A DNA stretch of 50,718 nucleotides. Source: Flavobacteriales bacterium. Lineage in GTDB: Bacteria > Bacteroidota > Bacteroidia > Flavobacteriales_D > Crocinitomicaceae. Shown here piece by piece: positions 17,035-26,821 of the stretch; position 1 is the stretch's first letter; each line of letters begins with the position of its first letter. The notes beneath the pieces were generated by a model. It did no database searches, was not told the origin of the DNA, and worked only from the letters and a program-made list of their open reading frames with translations. Made by a program: the position numbers and the translations under genes. The stretch lies in NCBI GenBank assembly GCA_947470515.1, contig CANITF010000005.1:1-50718 (forward strand), given 5' to 3'.

Positions 17035-17042
17035 CAAAGATA
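17035..17042 (-). promoter_or_regulatory. -7 promoter box for purK
   Basis: TATCTTTG on the minus strand fits the Bacteroidota -7 consensus TANNTTTG. It ends 5 bp before the purK ATG, so transcription would begin at or almost at the start codon, giving a leaderless or nearly leaderless mRNA. No clear -33 TTG is visible. Confidence 0.45.
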
Positions 17043-17109
17043 GCAGGGATTTTTTGAGTGGTTGATAAGTTTTAGAATAAAAATTGAAGTTATTTTTTTA
17101 ATTAAATAG

Positions 17110-17117
17110 TACCTTTG
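17110..17117 (+). promoter_or_regulatory. -7 promoter box for hpt-adk
   Basis: TACCTTTG fits the Bacteroidota -7 consensus exactly. A TTG at 17084-17086 lies 23 bp upstream as a possible -33 element. The predicted start of transcription leaves a leader of roughly 15 nt before the GTG of hpt. Confidence 0.55.
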
Positions 17118-17138
17118 CTATTCACAAAAGACGAATAG

Positions 17139-17672
17139 GTGATTCAATTAAACGATAAGTCATTCGATGTGTTTATTCAAGAAAAGGAAATTTTGAAAGA
17201 AATTTCTGATTTAGCAAATAGAATAAATACTGATTATAAAGGGCAAGAAGTAACTTTCATTGCAATTTTAAACGGTGCGTTTATGTTTGCTGCGGATTTG
17301 TTAAAATCAATTACCATTCCTTGTGAGATATCTTTTGTTAAAGTCAGTTCATATCATGGCACTGTTTCAACAGGCAGAGTTGATGAATTAATTGGTTTGA
17401 ATACCGATTTAGAAAATAAGCATGTTATTATTTTAGAAGACATTGTCGATACTGGAATTACGATTGACAAAATCATTACCTTGTTAGGGTCGGAAAGTTT
17501 AAAATCAGTAAAAGTGTGCACATTACTATACAAACCAGCGTCATTTTTAGGAAAGAAAGCACCAGATTATGTTGGTTTTTCAATTCCTAATGCATTTGTT
17601 GTAGGTTATGGTTTAGATTATGATGAAAAAGGAAGAAATTTTCGGGAAATATATCAATTAAAAGAGGATTAA
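17139..17672 (+). CDS. hpt: Hypoxanthine phosphoribosyltransferase
   Basis: The protein has 177 residues. The PRPP-binding loop VIILEDIVDTGIT (about 105-117) and the SSYHG flexible-loop motif (about 72-76) are those of hypoxanthine-type PRTases. It salvages hypoxanthine (and possibly guanine) to the nucleotide using PRPP. The start is a GTG at 17139. It lies 18 bp upstream of adk, so salvage and adenylate interconversion are probably co-transcribed. Confidence 0.93.
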   Translation: MIQLNDKSFDVFIQEKEILKEISDLANRINTDYKGQEVTFIAILNGAFMFAADLLKSITIPCEISFVKVSSYHGTVSTGRVDELIGLNTDLENKHVIILEDIVDTGITIDKIITLLGSESLKSVKVCTLLYKPASFLGKKAPDYVGFSIPNAFVVGYGLDYDEKGRNFREIYQLKED

Positions 17673-17690
17673 CCTCAGTCAAAAAGTAGT

Positions 17691-18263
17691 ATGTTGAATA
17701 TTGTTTTATTTGGACCTCCAGGAGCAGGTAAAGGAACTCAGTCAGAGAGATTGATTGAAGAATATGGACTCGTGCATCTTTCAACCGGTGATGTGTTTAG
17801 AGCAAATATTAAAGGTGAAACAGAATTGGGAACATTGGCAAAAAGCTACATGGATAAAGGTCAATTAGTTCCGGACGAAGTCACAATTAAAATGTTACGG
17901 TCTGAAGTATTGAATCATAAAGATGCTAAAGGTTTCATTTTTGATGGATTCCCAAGAACAAATGCACAAGCCGAAGCATTGGATTCTTTTTTGAAATCAA
18001 TTGATACAAAAATTACTGTTATGCTCGCTCTTGAAGTGGAAGAAGTTGAATTGAGAGAACGATTGAAAAGAAGAGCTGAAGTAAGCGGTAGATTAGATGA
18101 TGCTAACCCTGAAGTTATTCAAAACAGAATCACTGTTTATAACAATGAAACTGCTCCAGTTAAGACGTTTTATCAAAAACAAGGGAAATTCACTGCGGTA
18201 AATGGAATTGGTTCTATTGATGATATTACGCAACGTCTCTTTCAAGAAATTAATAAATTGTAA
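17691..18263 (+). CDS. adk: Adenylate kinase, short form
   Basis: The protein has 190 residues, with Walker A GPPGAGKGTQ (8-17), STGDVFR in the AMP-binding region (about 31-37) and DGFPRT (about 84-89). The LID is short and has no zinc cysteines, so this is the short variant common in Bacteroidota. It catalyses ATP + AMP to 2 ADP. It is second in the operon after hpt and is followed by a hairpin terminator. Confidence 0.95.
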   Translation: MLNIVLFGPPGAGKGTQSERLIEEYGLVHLSTGDVFRANIKGETELGTLAKSYMDKGQLVPDEVTIKMLRSEVLNHKDAKGFIFDGFPRTNAQAEALDSFLKSIDTKITVMLALEVEEVELRERLKRRAEVSGRLDDANPEVIQNRITVYNNETAPVKTFYQKQGKFTAVNGIGSIDDITQRLFQEINKL

Positions 18264-18285
18264 TAGCATTAACTCATTTTATTGA

Positions 18286-18318
18286 AATGCCATCCTTATA
18301 TCAGGTTGGCATTTTTTA
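18286..18318 (+). terminator. Rho-independent terminator after adk
   Basis: AATGCCATCC (18286-18295) and GGTTGGCATT (18304-18313) form a 10-bp stem with one mismatch and an 8-nt loop, followed by a T run. It lies 23 bp after the adk stop and just before the obg promoter, separating the two operons. Confidence 0.75.
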
Positions 18319-18338
18319 GTTTATTGATTGAATAATCC

Positions 18339-18346
18339 TACCTTTG
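18339..18346 (+). promoter_or_regulatory. -7 promoter box for obg
   Basis: TACCTTTG matches the -7 consensus. It lies between the terminator and the obg ATG (18361) and supports that ATG over the upstream in-frame TTG at 18328, which would fall before or inside the promoter box. Confidence 0.55.
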
Positions 18347-18360
18347 TAAAAAATCCCTTT

Positions 18361-19353
18361 ATGGCTTCTGATAATTTTGTTGATTACGTAAAAATTCACT
18401 GTACTTCTGGAAATGGAGGAGCGGGTTCGACGCATTTTCGTCGTGAAAAGTATATCACGAAAGGAGGTCCTGATGGAGGTGATGGAGGACGTGGAGGACA
18501 TATTATTGTTCGTGGAAACAAACAACTTTGGACCTTGCTACACTTAAAATTCAAAAAACACATCAAAGCTGGTCATGGAGGACATGGTTCTGGTAATCTC
18601 CAAACAGGAGGACAAGGTCAAGATCAATACATTGACGTTCCTTTAGGAACAATCGCTAGAGATTTAGAAACTGGAGAAGAATTATTTGAAATAACTGAAG
18701 AAGGAGAGGAACGAATTTTACAACCGGGTGGACGCGGAGGCTTAGGAAACAATCAATTCAAATCGCCAACCAACCAAACACCCCGTTTTGCACAACCAGG
18801 TGAAGAATCGAAAGAAGGTTGGAAAATTCTTGAATTAAAAGTATTAGCTGATGTTGGTTTAGTAGGTTTTCCCAATGCTGGAAAAAGTACATTATTATCA
18901 GTTGTAAGTGCTGCAAAACCTGAAATCGCAAATTATCCGTTTACAACCTTACGTCCAAATCTTGGAATTGTAAATTATAGAGATTACAGGTCATTCATAA
19001 TGGCTGATATTCCAGGAATAATTGAAGGAGCATCTCAAGGAAAAGGTCTTGGATTGCGTTTCTTAAGACATATTGAAAGAAATTCTTTACTACTGTTTAT
19101 GGTTCCCTGCGACTCTGATGATATTCACAAAGAATACAAGATTTTGTTAAATGAATTGAAGCAGTATAATCCGGAATTAATGCATAAAGACCGAATTTTG
19201 GCTATTACAAAATCGGATATGATTGATGATGAATTAATGGCTGCACTTAAAAAAGATCTACCGAAAATCCCATATATTTTTATTTCATCTGTTGCTCAAC
19301 AGGGCTTAACAGAGTTAAAAGATATGATTTGGGAACACCTAAACAATGATTGA
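18361..19353 (+). CDS. obg: Obg-family GTPase (ObgE/CgtA)
   Basis: About 330 residues. The N-terminal glycine-rich Obg fold (about 1-155, with [12 protein letters not shown] and [21 protein letters not shown]) is followed by a G domain with G1 [10 protein letters not shown]3 DIPG and G4 TKSD. The Bacteroidota form lacks a long C-terminal extension, as here. It is an essential ribosome-associated GTPase for 50S assembly and stress control. The start chosen is the ATG giving [12 protein letters not shown], the usual N-terminus. The 3' end overlaps the next gene by 8 bp. Confidence 0.94.
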   Translation: MASDNFVDYVKIHCTSGNGGAGSTHFRREKYITKGGPDGGDGGRGGHIIVRGNKQLWTLLHLKFKKHIKAGHGGHGSGNLQTGGQGQDQYIDVPLGTIARDLETGEELFEITEEGEERILQPGGRGGLGNNQFKSPTNQTPRFAQPGEESKEGWKILELKVLADVGLVGFPNAGKSTLLSVVSAAKPEIANYPFTTLRPNLGIVNYRDYRSFIMADIPGIIEGASQGKGLGLRFLRHIERNSLLLFMVPCDSDDIHKEYKILLNELKQYNPELMHKDRILAITKSDMIDDELMAALKKDLPKIPYIFISSVAQQGLTELKDMIWEHLNND

Positions 19354-19933
19354 GTATTTTGAAGAAATAGACCGTCAAATTGTTCTCGCTATTAATAGTT
19401 GGCATTCTCCTTTATTGGATGAGGTTATGTGGTGGATTTCGGCGAGAATTACATGGATACCCTTATATGTTTTCATTTTAATTCTAGCATTCAAAAAATT
19501 AAATAAGCAGCATTTTATTTTCTTTATTTTATTGGCCGTAATTGCCGTAATTGTAACAGATTTAGTCTCAGTTCATTTATTCAAAAATGTATTTTTACGC
19601 TATAGACCATCTCATAATTTGCTGTTAGTAGACCAGTTACATTTTTATCAAATAGCTCCTGGAAATCTTTATCAAGGTGGAGAATATGGCTTTATCTCTT
19701 CACATGCAGCAAACTTTTTCGCAATTGCAACAGCCTCGATATTAGTGCTCAATAAAGCCTATTTACACCTGAAATGGTTGCTATTGTTCGTTGGGATAAT
19801 TATTTGTTTCAGTAGAATTTATTTAGGTGTACATTATTTGTCTGATGTATTATTTGGTGCAGCAATTGGTTTTTTAATTGCATTTTTACTCTATAAATTT
19901 TGGTATTTAAGATTAACTTCATCTAAAAAATAA
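19346..19933 (+). CDS. PAP2-family membrane phosphatase
   Basis: The protein has 195 residues with about five membrane helices. The acid phosphatase motifs are in order: KNVFLRYRP (KxxxxxxRP), SSHAAN (the PSGH-like motif with the catalytic His) and [12 protein letters not shown] (SRxxxxxHxxxD). Such enzymes hydrolyse lipid diphosphates such as undecaprenyl pyrophosphate or phosphatidylglycerol phosphate on the outer face of the inner membrane. The substrate cannot be fixed from sequence. It is in an operon with obg and crcB. Confidence 0.88.
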   Translation: MIEYFEEIDRQIVLAINSWHSPLLDEVMWWISARITWIPLYVFILILAFKKLNKQHFIFFILLAVIAVIVTDLVSVHLFKNVFLRYRPSHNLLLVDQLHFYQIAPGNLYQGGEYGFISSHAANFFAIATASILVLNKAYLHLKWLLLFVGIIICFSRIYLGVHYLSDVLFGAAIGFLIAFLLYKFWYLRLTSSKK

Positions 19934-19935
19934 AA

Positions 19936-20301
19936 ATGAATTGGGTTTTAATATTTATTGGTGGAGGATTAGGAAGTCTTTTGAGATATACGATTGGAAT
20001 CGTTTCAATAAAATTTTGGACCACTTCTTTTCCTTTAGGAACCTTAATAACAAATTTTCTAGCTTGTTTATTATTGGGATTAATCGTCTACGGTTTATCA
20101 GAGAAAATGAATCAATTTGATTGGATTAAACCACTTCTTTTAATTGGTTTTTGTGGCGGATTTAGCACCTTTAGCACCTTCAGTTATGAAACTGTTCAAT
20201 TGATCAATTCAGGTAGTTTTACTATGGCTGTATTAAACATCCTCATTTCCCTTTTTACCGGAATCGCAATTATTGTTTTCCTAAGTTCTACTGTTAAATA
20301 A
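19936..20301 (+). CDS. crcB: Fluoride channel CrcB/Fluc
   Basis: The protein has 121 residues with four membrane helices and the family signatures GGGLGSLLRY (9-18), GTLITNFLAC (about 35-44) and GFCGGFSTFSTFS (about 71-83). The Phe/Ser-rich last segment lines the fluoride pore in the double-barrelled dimer. It exports fluoride passively. It begins 2 bp after the PAP2 stop, and I see no fluoride riboswitch, so expression probably follows obg. Confidence 0.93.
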   Translation: MNWVLIFIGGGLGSLLRYTIGIVSIKFWTTSFPLGTLITNFLACLLLGLIVYGLSEKMNQFDWIKPLLLIGFCGGFSTFSTFSYETVQLINSGSFTMAVLNILISLFTGIAIIVFLSSTVK

Positions 20302-20307
20302 GGTAAA

Positions 20308-21630
20308 TCAAGCAAATGGAATTTGGACATGTATTTTATCCAATAATTCTTTTCTTTTAGATACGATTTTCGAAAGATCCATTTTTCCAATTACTCCCTT
20401 CTCTTTGAAGCGCATAAAATTGACCCACCACATGTATGCAGCTAAGCCTAATACCCCAATCAACGCATAATAAAGAAAACCTAACCAATAACTCGGGAAA
20501 ACGAAATGGTAAAACAAAAAGATGAATGGTATATTAATTAATCCCATAAAAATCATTCCTAAAATAAGTTTGACTGAAGCCCAAAAAACGCGTCTTTTAA
20601 ATGTTTTTTCCACAAATCGTTTTACAATAAAGTAGGGAATGCTGCAGTGAAGAAATCCAAGAATCGCAAATGGCAATAACAAAAATAAGTATGATAGTTC
20701 TTTTGTTCGTTTCAATTTGCCCGTTTCACTTACTTCATATACATAGTTTTCATTCACTTTTAATTTGCGTAAAAGTGAAAAATAACGCTCCATTTCATCT
20801 TTTAATCCTTGAAGATTTTCTAGTTGCTCTTCTTTTTGTTCGTTTAGCCAATTAGCAAGGCGCTTAGAATATTTCCAACGTTCAATTAAAGGAATTCTAA
20901 TATCGCTGTGTTTAGCATTCATTCCTTTTCGTGTCAATTTCATGATGTTCTCATGGAAATTTAGCAAGTTTTTATCCTCAACATGTGTAATTTGGTCTTG
21001 CATTAAAGACTCAATTTTTTTTGTAAGGTCGTTAATTACTTTATTGGGATTAGCCTCGAATTGTTCCTTGTAATCATTTAAACAGATTTTGTCTGATGTT
21101 GAGACTAACACATCGCTTCGCATTTCATTAGGATCTGAATAATTGCATCCAACAGCCGCTAAATAAACTTTTTCTTTCCAATTGATAGCTTCCAGCGTGA
21201 TAAATCCGATTCGAACAGCTCCTTTTTTAACAGGCTTCAATCTCCGAACGAAAATATCATCTGTAAAACCTTCTCCAAATAGCAACAAATTTCTACCTCC
21301 CGTTAATATTTTAATACATGTTGCAAATACCTTTTCATTTTCATTTTTTGTATTTACACCATCATGCTGACGATAAATAGGAAGACTATGTGCTGCCCAT
21401 AAAACAGGTCGTGAAATAGGAGTGAAGACATCAGAACGCGTCATAAAGAAAAGGATTGGCGAATTATATGTTGCAACAACCAAAGGATCCATAAATGAAG
21501 CGCAATGGTTACTTACATATATTGTGCGACCTAAGAATCCCTTTGGGGAGTTTACTTTCTTTATTCCAGGATAAAATATTCTTAATGCATACTTCAACGT
21601 AAAGTATAGAATTGCATATAATGGTCTCAT
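20308..21630 (-). CDS. Lysophospholipid/glycerol-phosphate acyltransferase-like membrane protein
   Basis: The protein has 440 residues. The acyltransferase domain (about 30-215) has NHCASFMD (41-48) as the catalytic block and LLFGEGFTDD as the acceptor block. The His and Asp are five residues apart (HX5D) instead of the common HX4D of PlsC, a variant I associate with glycerol-3-phosphate acyltransferases of the Gat/Sct type. Two or three membrane helices follow (about 318-400), with a basic C-terminus. It converges closely with crcB (6 bp apart). The acyl acceptor is not determined by sequence. Confidence 0.8.
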   Translation of the reverse strand: MRPLYAILYFTLKYALRIFYPGIKKVNSPKGFLGRTIYVSNHCASFMDPLVVATYNSPILFFMTRSDVFTPISRPVLWAAHSLPIYRQHDGVNTKNENEKVFATCIKILTGGRNLLLFGEGFTDDIFVRRLKPVKKGAVRIGFITLEAINWKEKVYLAAVGCNYSDPNEMRSDVLVSTSDKICLNDYKEQFEANPNKVINDLTKKIESLMQDQITHVEDKNLLNFHENIMKLTRKGMNAKHSDIRIPLIERWKYSKRLANWLNEQKEEQLENLQGLKDEMERYFSLLRKLKVNENYVYEVSETGKLKRTKELSYLFLLLPFAILGFLHCSIPYFIVKRFVEKTFKRRVFWASVKLILGMIFMGLINIPFIFLFYHFVFPSYWLGFLYYALIGVLGLAAYMWWVNFMRFKEKGVIGKMDLSKIVSKRKELLDKIHVQIPFA

Positions 21631-21647
21631 AAGCCTATGGAAATCGA

Positions 21648-22688
21648 TTAAAGTTTTTCAGAAGTCTTAGAATTCTCCTTTAATTCCTTGTCTATATTTC
21701 TATTTTTTCCTAAATAATATCCCAATTGAATTTCGTGTGTTGAATTACCAGCTGTTCTAATTTTCCCAACCGACTGTTCAAATGCATAACTAACATATAG
21801 ATTCTTAATTAAGTTCGTTCCGACTTGAAAAATTAAACTGTTTGAAGTTCGAAATTGAACACCTAACCAACTGCTGTTTTTATATAAAAAACGGGTTCCT
21901 AAGTCCATAGAAATTGGACTATTGGCAGTCATTTTAACTACAACAGATGGCTCAATAGATAAATCTGAAGTTGCTTCGAATTTATATTTTGTTATCATGA
22001 AAAAGTGCCTGTTAAAATTATTAGTTGTCACTATTTGGTTTAATTCAACTTTGTTATTCAAAATTTGCGTTCCGCTGATACCAAAAAACAATTTCTTTCC
22101 ATAAACCACTAATCCAGCCTGTGCGTCCCCTAAATTTTGTGTAGCAGTATTACCTTGGAATTGATCATAGGTATTATCATTAGCTTGGTTTAATATCACT
22201 TTTGAATCGTTGATTCTGAAATTACTGTATCCCAAACCAATCCCAAGACCAAAATTCAATTTTTTAGTCAATGGCAAATGATAGGCGTAGCTGCCTTGAA
22301 TAGAAGTTTTTGAGAATGGACCAATTGCATCATTCCAAATTTTTCCACCAATTATATGCTTGCGTTTTGCTGAGGTTATTTCAGGGTTTTTGAAAAATTT
22401 ATCATTTTTTACATTGAATTCAGTCAATGCATTTCCGCCATTTTTTTTAATTCCAATTTGACTATTTCCAGAAATTATTACTGTTTTAGGTCCTCCATCA
22501 TATCCAATCCATTGCATGCGTGTTGATGCTTCAAAATGTATTACATCAGTCAATCCGCCAGCTGCTGGGTTTAATAAATAGGGATTGTTCACAGTGTTAG
22601 CAAATTGATATTCTTGCTGACCTCTAGAAATAAAAACTATCAAACAATTTATGATAATCAGGCTTGTAAATTTCATACTATATCTCAT
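21648..22688 (-). CDS. PorP/SprF-family outer-membrane protein of type IX secretion
   Basis: The protein has 346 residues with a signal peptide (ending FISRGQQ). It begins with the PorP/SprF hallmark QYQFANTVNNPYLLNPA-like segment (EYQFANTVNNPYLLNPAAGG, about 26-45), followed by alternating beta strands of an outer-membrane barrel. In flavobacterial gliding SprF is needed for SprB to reach the surface, and such genes usually follow their adhesin, as here with an 11-bp gap. An internal ATG at 22676 is an alternative start with an equally good signal peptide. Confidence 0.88.
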   Translation of the reverse strand: MRYSMKFTSLIIINCLIVFISRGQQEYQFANTVNNPYLLNPAAGGLTDVIHFEASTRMQWIGYDGGPKTVIISGNSQIGIKKNGGNALTEFNVKNDKFFKNPEITSAKRKHIIGGKIWNDAIGPFSKTSIQGSYAYHLPLTKKLNFGLGIGLGYSNFRINDSKVILNQANDNTYDQFQGNTATQNLGDAQAGLVVYGKKLFFGISGTQILNNKVELNQIVTTNNFNRHFFMITKYKFEATSDLSIEPSVVVKMTANSPISMDLGTRFLYKNSSWLGVQFRTSNSLIFQVGTNLIKNLYVSYAFEQSVGKIRTAGNSTHEIQLGYYLGKNRNIDKELKENSKTSEKL

Positions 22689-22699
22689 CCTGTTATATA

Positions 22700-25600
22700 T
22701 TAATGTATTATACTGATTGGGCCATTATAAACTGTTGAAGCCTCATCGTTCAACTCAATTTTATAAAAATATGTTCCCATTGGTAAGACTTCTCCATTAA
22801 ATGTCCCATCCCAAGGATCTTCATAACCAATCGATTCAAAAATAATTGAACCCCATCTATTAAAAATAATTACCCTACATGTTGGATAAACTTTTTCTAA
22901 ATAGTTAATAACAAAAAGATCGTTTTTACCATCTAAATTAGGCGTAATTACAGTTGGGAAAATAGGGTTAAACCCATCACAAAGCGATGTGATAATTGTA
23001 ATCGTATCAGCTGTGCTATTACATAATGGATGTTCCAATTTATATACTAAAATATTGGTTCCTATACCAAGATTTTCAACAGTTGTAGTGGGTGAATTTA
23101 TGCTAGATAATTGGCCTGAACCTGAAATAAACGCCCAAGTCGCTGTTTGATCTATTTCTGGAATTGTACCATTAAGACTAAATACTAGATTCTCTAGACA
23201 AATTGTTGTGTCTTGTTCATTAATTGTCGCTTGTGGAGATGAATAAACATGCATTGTATCCGACGTTGTAGGACATGCCCCATTGGCGATTAACCAAATG
23301 AATTGATTCCAACCTGCGCCTAAATTACTTGCTGTTGTAGTAGCGGAATTAATATCACTTATAGTAGCTCCTAAATCAGTAATCCAAGTACCGATTCCAT
23401 ATAAAGGGACATTAGCTGACAAATCAACTGAAAATGAATTACAGGAATAAACTGTATCCAAAGTACTTGCTGTTAATGGTGTATGTGAAACAATTACAGA
23501 GATGGTATCACTTGTACTTCCGCACGACAAAGAAGATATTGTCCAAACAAAAACATTTGTTCCGTAACCTAAATTATTTACCCCTGTCAAATTTGCAAAC
23601 TGATTGTTAAATATTCCTTGTCCACTTAAAACAGTCCATTCTCCTGTTCCACTTGTTGTTGGAATTGCCTCAACTACTGCACTTGTAATGTCACACAAGG
23701 AAATCGAATCTGCCAATATTGTTGCTGTAGATGGGAAATCTAAAACTTCTACTTGAAATGAACACGTTTGTGAATTAGCAGAAGAATCTTCAACAATATA
23801 ACTTAAAGTGGTTATTCCAACTGGAAAAACATCACCAGAATTATAACCTGTCCCATCTGTCTGAGTTAAAAATGCAAAACAGTTATCACCAAAAGTTGGG
23901 TCAAGATATGTGACAACTGGATCACACGTGCTTATATTTGTGGGACAGTTAATTGTAGGTATTATTCCTTCTATAACCGTTATATTAAAAGTGCATTGAG
24001 CAAGATTTCCTCCAGCATCCATTACCTCTAATTGAATTGGCTGTGTTCCTGACTGAATAATGGTTCCAGGTGCTGGAGTTTGTGTAATTGAATACCCAGG
24101 GCAATTATCAAGAACCAATGCAGATGAACCAAAATTAATTAATGTATAATCGCAGTTCGCACCATTGTTAATTGGTGCAGGTGAAGGACATGTTATTAAA
24201 GGTACTTCGGTATCAAAAGGGGTCATCATCGTTATGCACGTTGAACTATTTCCATTTTGATCTGCTAAAGTGATTAAAACTGCTGTCAATCCAGTTGATA
24301 AACTACCTACAATTGGATTTTGTGTAATTGACATATTTGCCAAACTACTGCAATTGTCAGTTCCTGTAATTAAACCACTTACGTCAGGTATGGTATATTG
24401 ACAACTTGAATTAATAGCTATGTCAACAGTTGAAGGACACGTTAAGACAGGATCAGTATTATCAATTACAACAGCAAAAAATGTACAAGTTGCAATATTA
24501 TTTGCTGCATCTGTAATAGTCATCATGATTTGGGTATTTCCATTAATTGTGCTACTCGGTGCAGGTGATTGGTTTATTGTTAACTGCGCCAAGGAAGAAC
24601 AATTATCACTTACCGTTACAAGTGAGGTATAATTGGAAATATTTCCAGAACAATTAATATCAACACTAACATTTTGAGCTGACGGGCAAATTACAGTTGG
24701 GATTGTTTGATCTACAACTGTTAACTGATAATTACAACTTGCACTATTACCTGACAAATCATAAACTGTAAGTGAAATTGTTTGAGGGCCAATTGGCAAT
24801 TGGGACCCAATGGGTGGTGATTGTGAATATGTTAAAGCTGCAATTGACGTGCAATTGTCAGAAGCTGTCGCTAAAGATGAAACATTTGGTAATAAATAAT
24901 CACATGCCGAATTTGTATTCATAGAGGTGTTCACTGGGCATAATATAGTTGGATTTGTAGCATCAATTGGTGTTACTGTAAATGAACAAGTTCCTGAATT
25001 CCCCGACTCGTCAGTTCCAGTCATTGTAATTGTAACTGCACTATTAAATGTTGTTGTTGCAATAGGGGATTGAATATATGTTATATCTGTTGTGAAGAAA
25101 CAATTTTCAATATGAGAAGTTAAAGGTATAAAATTCGGTAAAGTCGCAAAACAACTTGCATTCAAATTGATTGTCTGATTCGATGGACAAACAAGTTGTG
25201 GACGTATCGTATCAATCACCGTTTGAATAAAACTGCACGATTTTGAATTCCCTGCTTGATCAGTAGCGGTTAAAACTACCGTTTGGTTAGTTGAAGTATA
25301 GGTACCCCCGACTGGTGTTTGTGTAAATGTCATTAATGCAGCAGAAGAGGTACAATTGTCTGACCAACTTAAAGTTGAAGTGAAATCAGGAATAGAAGTT
25401 TGACATGAGGCATTTAAATACCTAATTGATGGCACTGGACAAATGACATTGGGTTTGATTGTGTCAATTAAGTTAACAGTAAAAACGCATGATCTTAGCG
25501 TGCTAGGTATACCGCCAGAAACTGTAAGTGTTATTACTTGATTTGCAGAAATAAGGGTTCCTGAAAGAGGAGATTGGTTTACTGAAAGTAATGCATTTGA

Positions 25601-26821
25601 AACACAATTATCATTCACGACAGCTAATCCTGTATAGTCCAATATATTCGCTTGACAGCTATTATTAGCATAAATCAATTGATTGGCTGGACAAATTATT
25701 GTTGGCAATATAGTATCAACAGTAGTAGTGCTAAATAAACAAGTTGCGAAATTTCCTGATGCATCTGTTGCCGTTATTGTTACTGGTGTAACAACTGCTT
25801 GACCATTAATAACCTGACCAACAGGTGGGTTTTGAGTGTAAATCAAAGGTCCGGAACAATTATCTGTTGCAGACGCTGCAGTCATATAATTTGCTATTAA
25901 ACCATCACAATTACTATTAACATAAATATTCGTTGCACCCGGACATTGCGTAAAAACTGGAGGGTTTAAATCAACTATATTTAAAGAAAAAGAACATTGT
26001 GAAGTATTGCCTGCTTCGTCCATCGCTGAAAGAGTAACAGTCATAGAATTACCAGGAGTTATAGGAATTAAAGAAAATTCAAGTGGTACTTGTGTTACTA
26101 AAATATTTGCAGAATCTGTACAGTTATCAGAAATTAAAATCATTCCTTTCGTATAATCATCGGCATAAGCTACACATGCTGCATTAACAGGTTGAGTAAT
26201 ACTTGTCGGACAGATTATAGTTGGATTAACAGTATCTGTTCCAGTTACTTTGAAGTTGTCAATTGCTAATGGAAAACCATTGATTACATTGTTGTCATAG
26301 GTGAATCTGACACCTAATAAAAAAGTTGAAAAATTTAAACCCACTGGCAATGAAATGGTTGTTGTAGTCCATGCAGAAGAAATTGTAAAATTCGCACCAA
26401 TTGGAATCCATGTAGAACCACCATTTGTACTGTAGATTAACTCTGCAAAATCTTGAGATAAAACACCTTGAATTCTGTAATCGAAAGTTGCTTGCAAATT
26501 CGAAGCACAATTTCCTACAATTGTAGTATATGCAATTGCTTGTTTCACTCCAGATGCTGAGTTAGTATAAGAATATTGGTCTTGATTTCCAACACCACAA
26601 CCTAAACCAACACCACCTTCTGAAATATGAAAAGCTGTAACTCCTGCGCCACTAGGGCCGTTTCCAGGGCACGAACTTTTTTTCCATTGATTTGGCGCAA
26701 GATCACCAGAAATTGACCAATCAACAAATGGTGGTTCAAAATCTGCAGAATAAAGGGTGGTTTGCCCATTCGCATTCATAGCAAAAAGAACAATCGAAGT
26801 AATAATTATATAGCGCAACAT
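22700..26821 (-). CDS. Giant HYR-repeat surface protein with gliding-motility C-terminal domain
   Basis: The protein has 1373 residues. A signal peptide (ending ANGQ) leads into a jelly-roll-like domain (about 22-195). Ten HYR-like repeats of about 83 residues follow (about 199-1035), each starting near xPTIICP and carrying a DNC motif; the tenth is divergent. Three PKD-like modules follow (about 1037-1280), then a type B T9SS C-terminal domain (about 1284-1373) with ITPNLDGKND, FNRWG and GTYFYKI. This architecture fits a SprB-like adhesin. It is the upstream partner of the PorP/SprF gene. The many paired cysteines suggest disulfide-stabilised repeats. Confidence 0.9.
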   Translation of the reverse strand: MLRYIIITSIVLFAMNANGQTTLYSADFEPPFVDWSISGDLAPNQWKKSSCPGNGPSGAGVTAFHISEGGVGLGCGVGNQDQYSYTNSASGVKQAIAYTTIVGNCASNLQATFDYRIQGVLSQDFAELIYSTNGGSTWIPIGANFTISSAWTTTTISLPVGLNFSTFLLGVRFTYDNNVINGFPLAIDNFKVTGTDTVNPTIICPTSITQPVNAACVAYADDYTKGMILISDNCTDSANILVTQVPLEFSLIPITPGNSMTVTLSAMDEAGNTSQCSFSLNIVDLNPPVFTQCPGATNIYVNSNCDGLIANYMTAASATDNCSGPLIYTQNPPVGQVINGQAVVTPVTITATDASGNFATCLFSTTTVDTILPTIICPANQLIYANNSCQANILDYTGLAVVNDNCVSNALLSVNQSPLSGTLISANQVITLTVSGGIPSTLRSCVFTVNLIDTIKPNVICPVPSIRYLNASCQTSIPDFTSTLSWSDNCTSSAALMTFTQTPVGGTYTSTNQTVVLTATDQAGNSKSCSFIQTVIDTIRPQLVCPSNQTINLNASCFATLPNFIPLTSHIENCFFTTDITYIQSPIATTTFNSAVTITMTGTDESGNSGTCSFTVTPIDATNPTILCPVNTSMNTNSACDYLLPNVSSLATASDNCTSIAALTYSQSPPIGSQLPIGPQTISLTVYDLSGNSASCNYQLTVVDQTIPTVICPSAQNVSVDINCSGNISNYTSLVTVSDNCSSLAQLTINQSPAPSSTINGNTQIMMTITDAANNIATCTFFAVVIDNTDPVLTCPSTVDIAINSSCQYTIPDVSGLITGTDNCSSLANMSITQNPIVGSLSTGLTAVLITLADQNGNSSTCITMMTPFDTEVPLITCPSPAPINNGANCDYTLINFGSSALVLDNCPGYSITQTPAPGTIIQSGTQPIQLEVMDAGGNLAQCTFNITVIEGIIPTINCPTNISTCDPVVTYLDPTFGDNCFAFLTQTDGTGYNSGDVFPVGITTLSYIVEDSSANSQTCSFQVEVLDFPSTATILADSISLCDITSAVVEAIPTTSGTGEWTVLSGQGIFNNQFANLTGVNNLGYGTNVFVWTISSLSCGSTSDTISVIVSHTPLTASTLDTVYSCNSFSVDLSANVPLYGIGTWITDLGATISDINSATTTASNLGAGWNQFIWLIANGACPTTSDTMHVYSSPQATINEQDTTICLENLVFSLNGTIPEIDQTATWAFISGSGQLSSINSPTTTVENLGIGTNILVYKLEHPLCNSTADTITIITSLCDGFNPIFPTVITPNLDGKNDLFVINYLEKVYPTCRVIIFNRWGSIIFESIGYEDPWDGTFNGEVLPMGTYFYKIELNDEASTVYNGPISIIH

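Noticed and set aside
18328-18360. Upstream TTG start of obg
   Set aside because: It would start before or inside the TACCTTTG promoter box, and the ATG at 18361 gives the family's usual N-terminus.
19934-19940. Fluoride riboswitch before crcB
   Set aside because: Only 2 bp separate crcB from the upstream gene, leaving no room for the aptamer.
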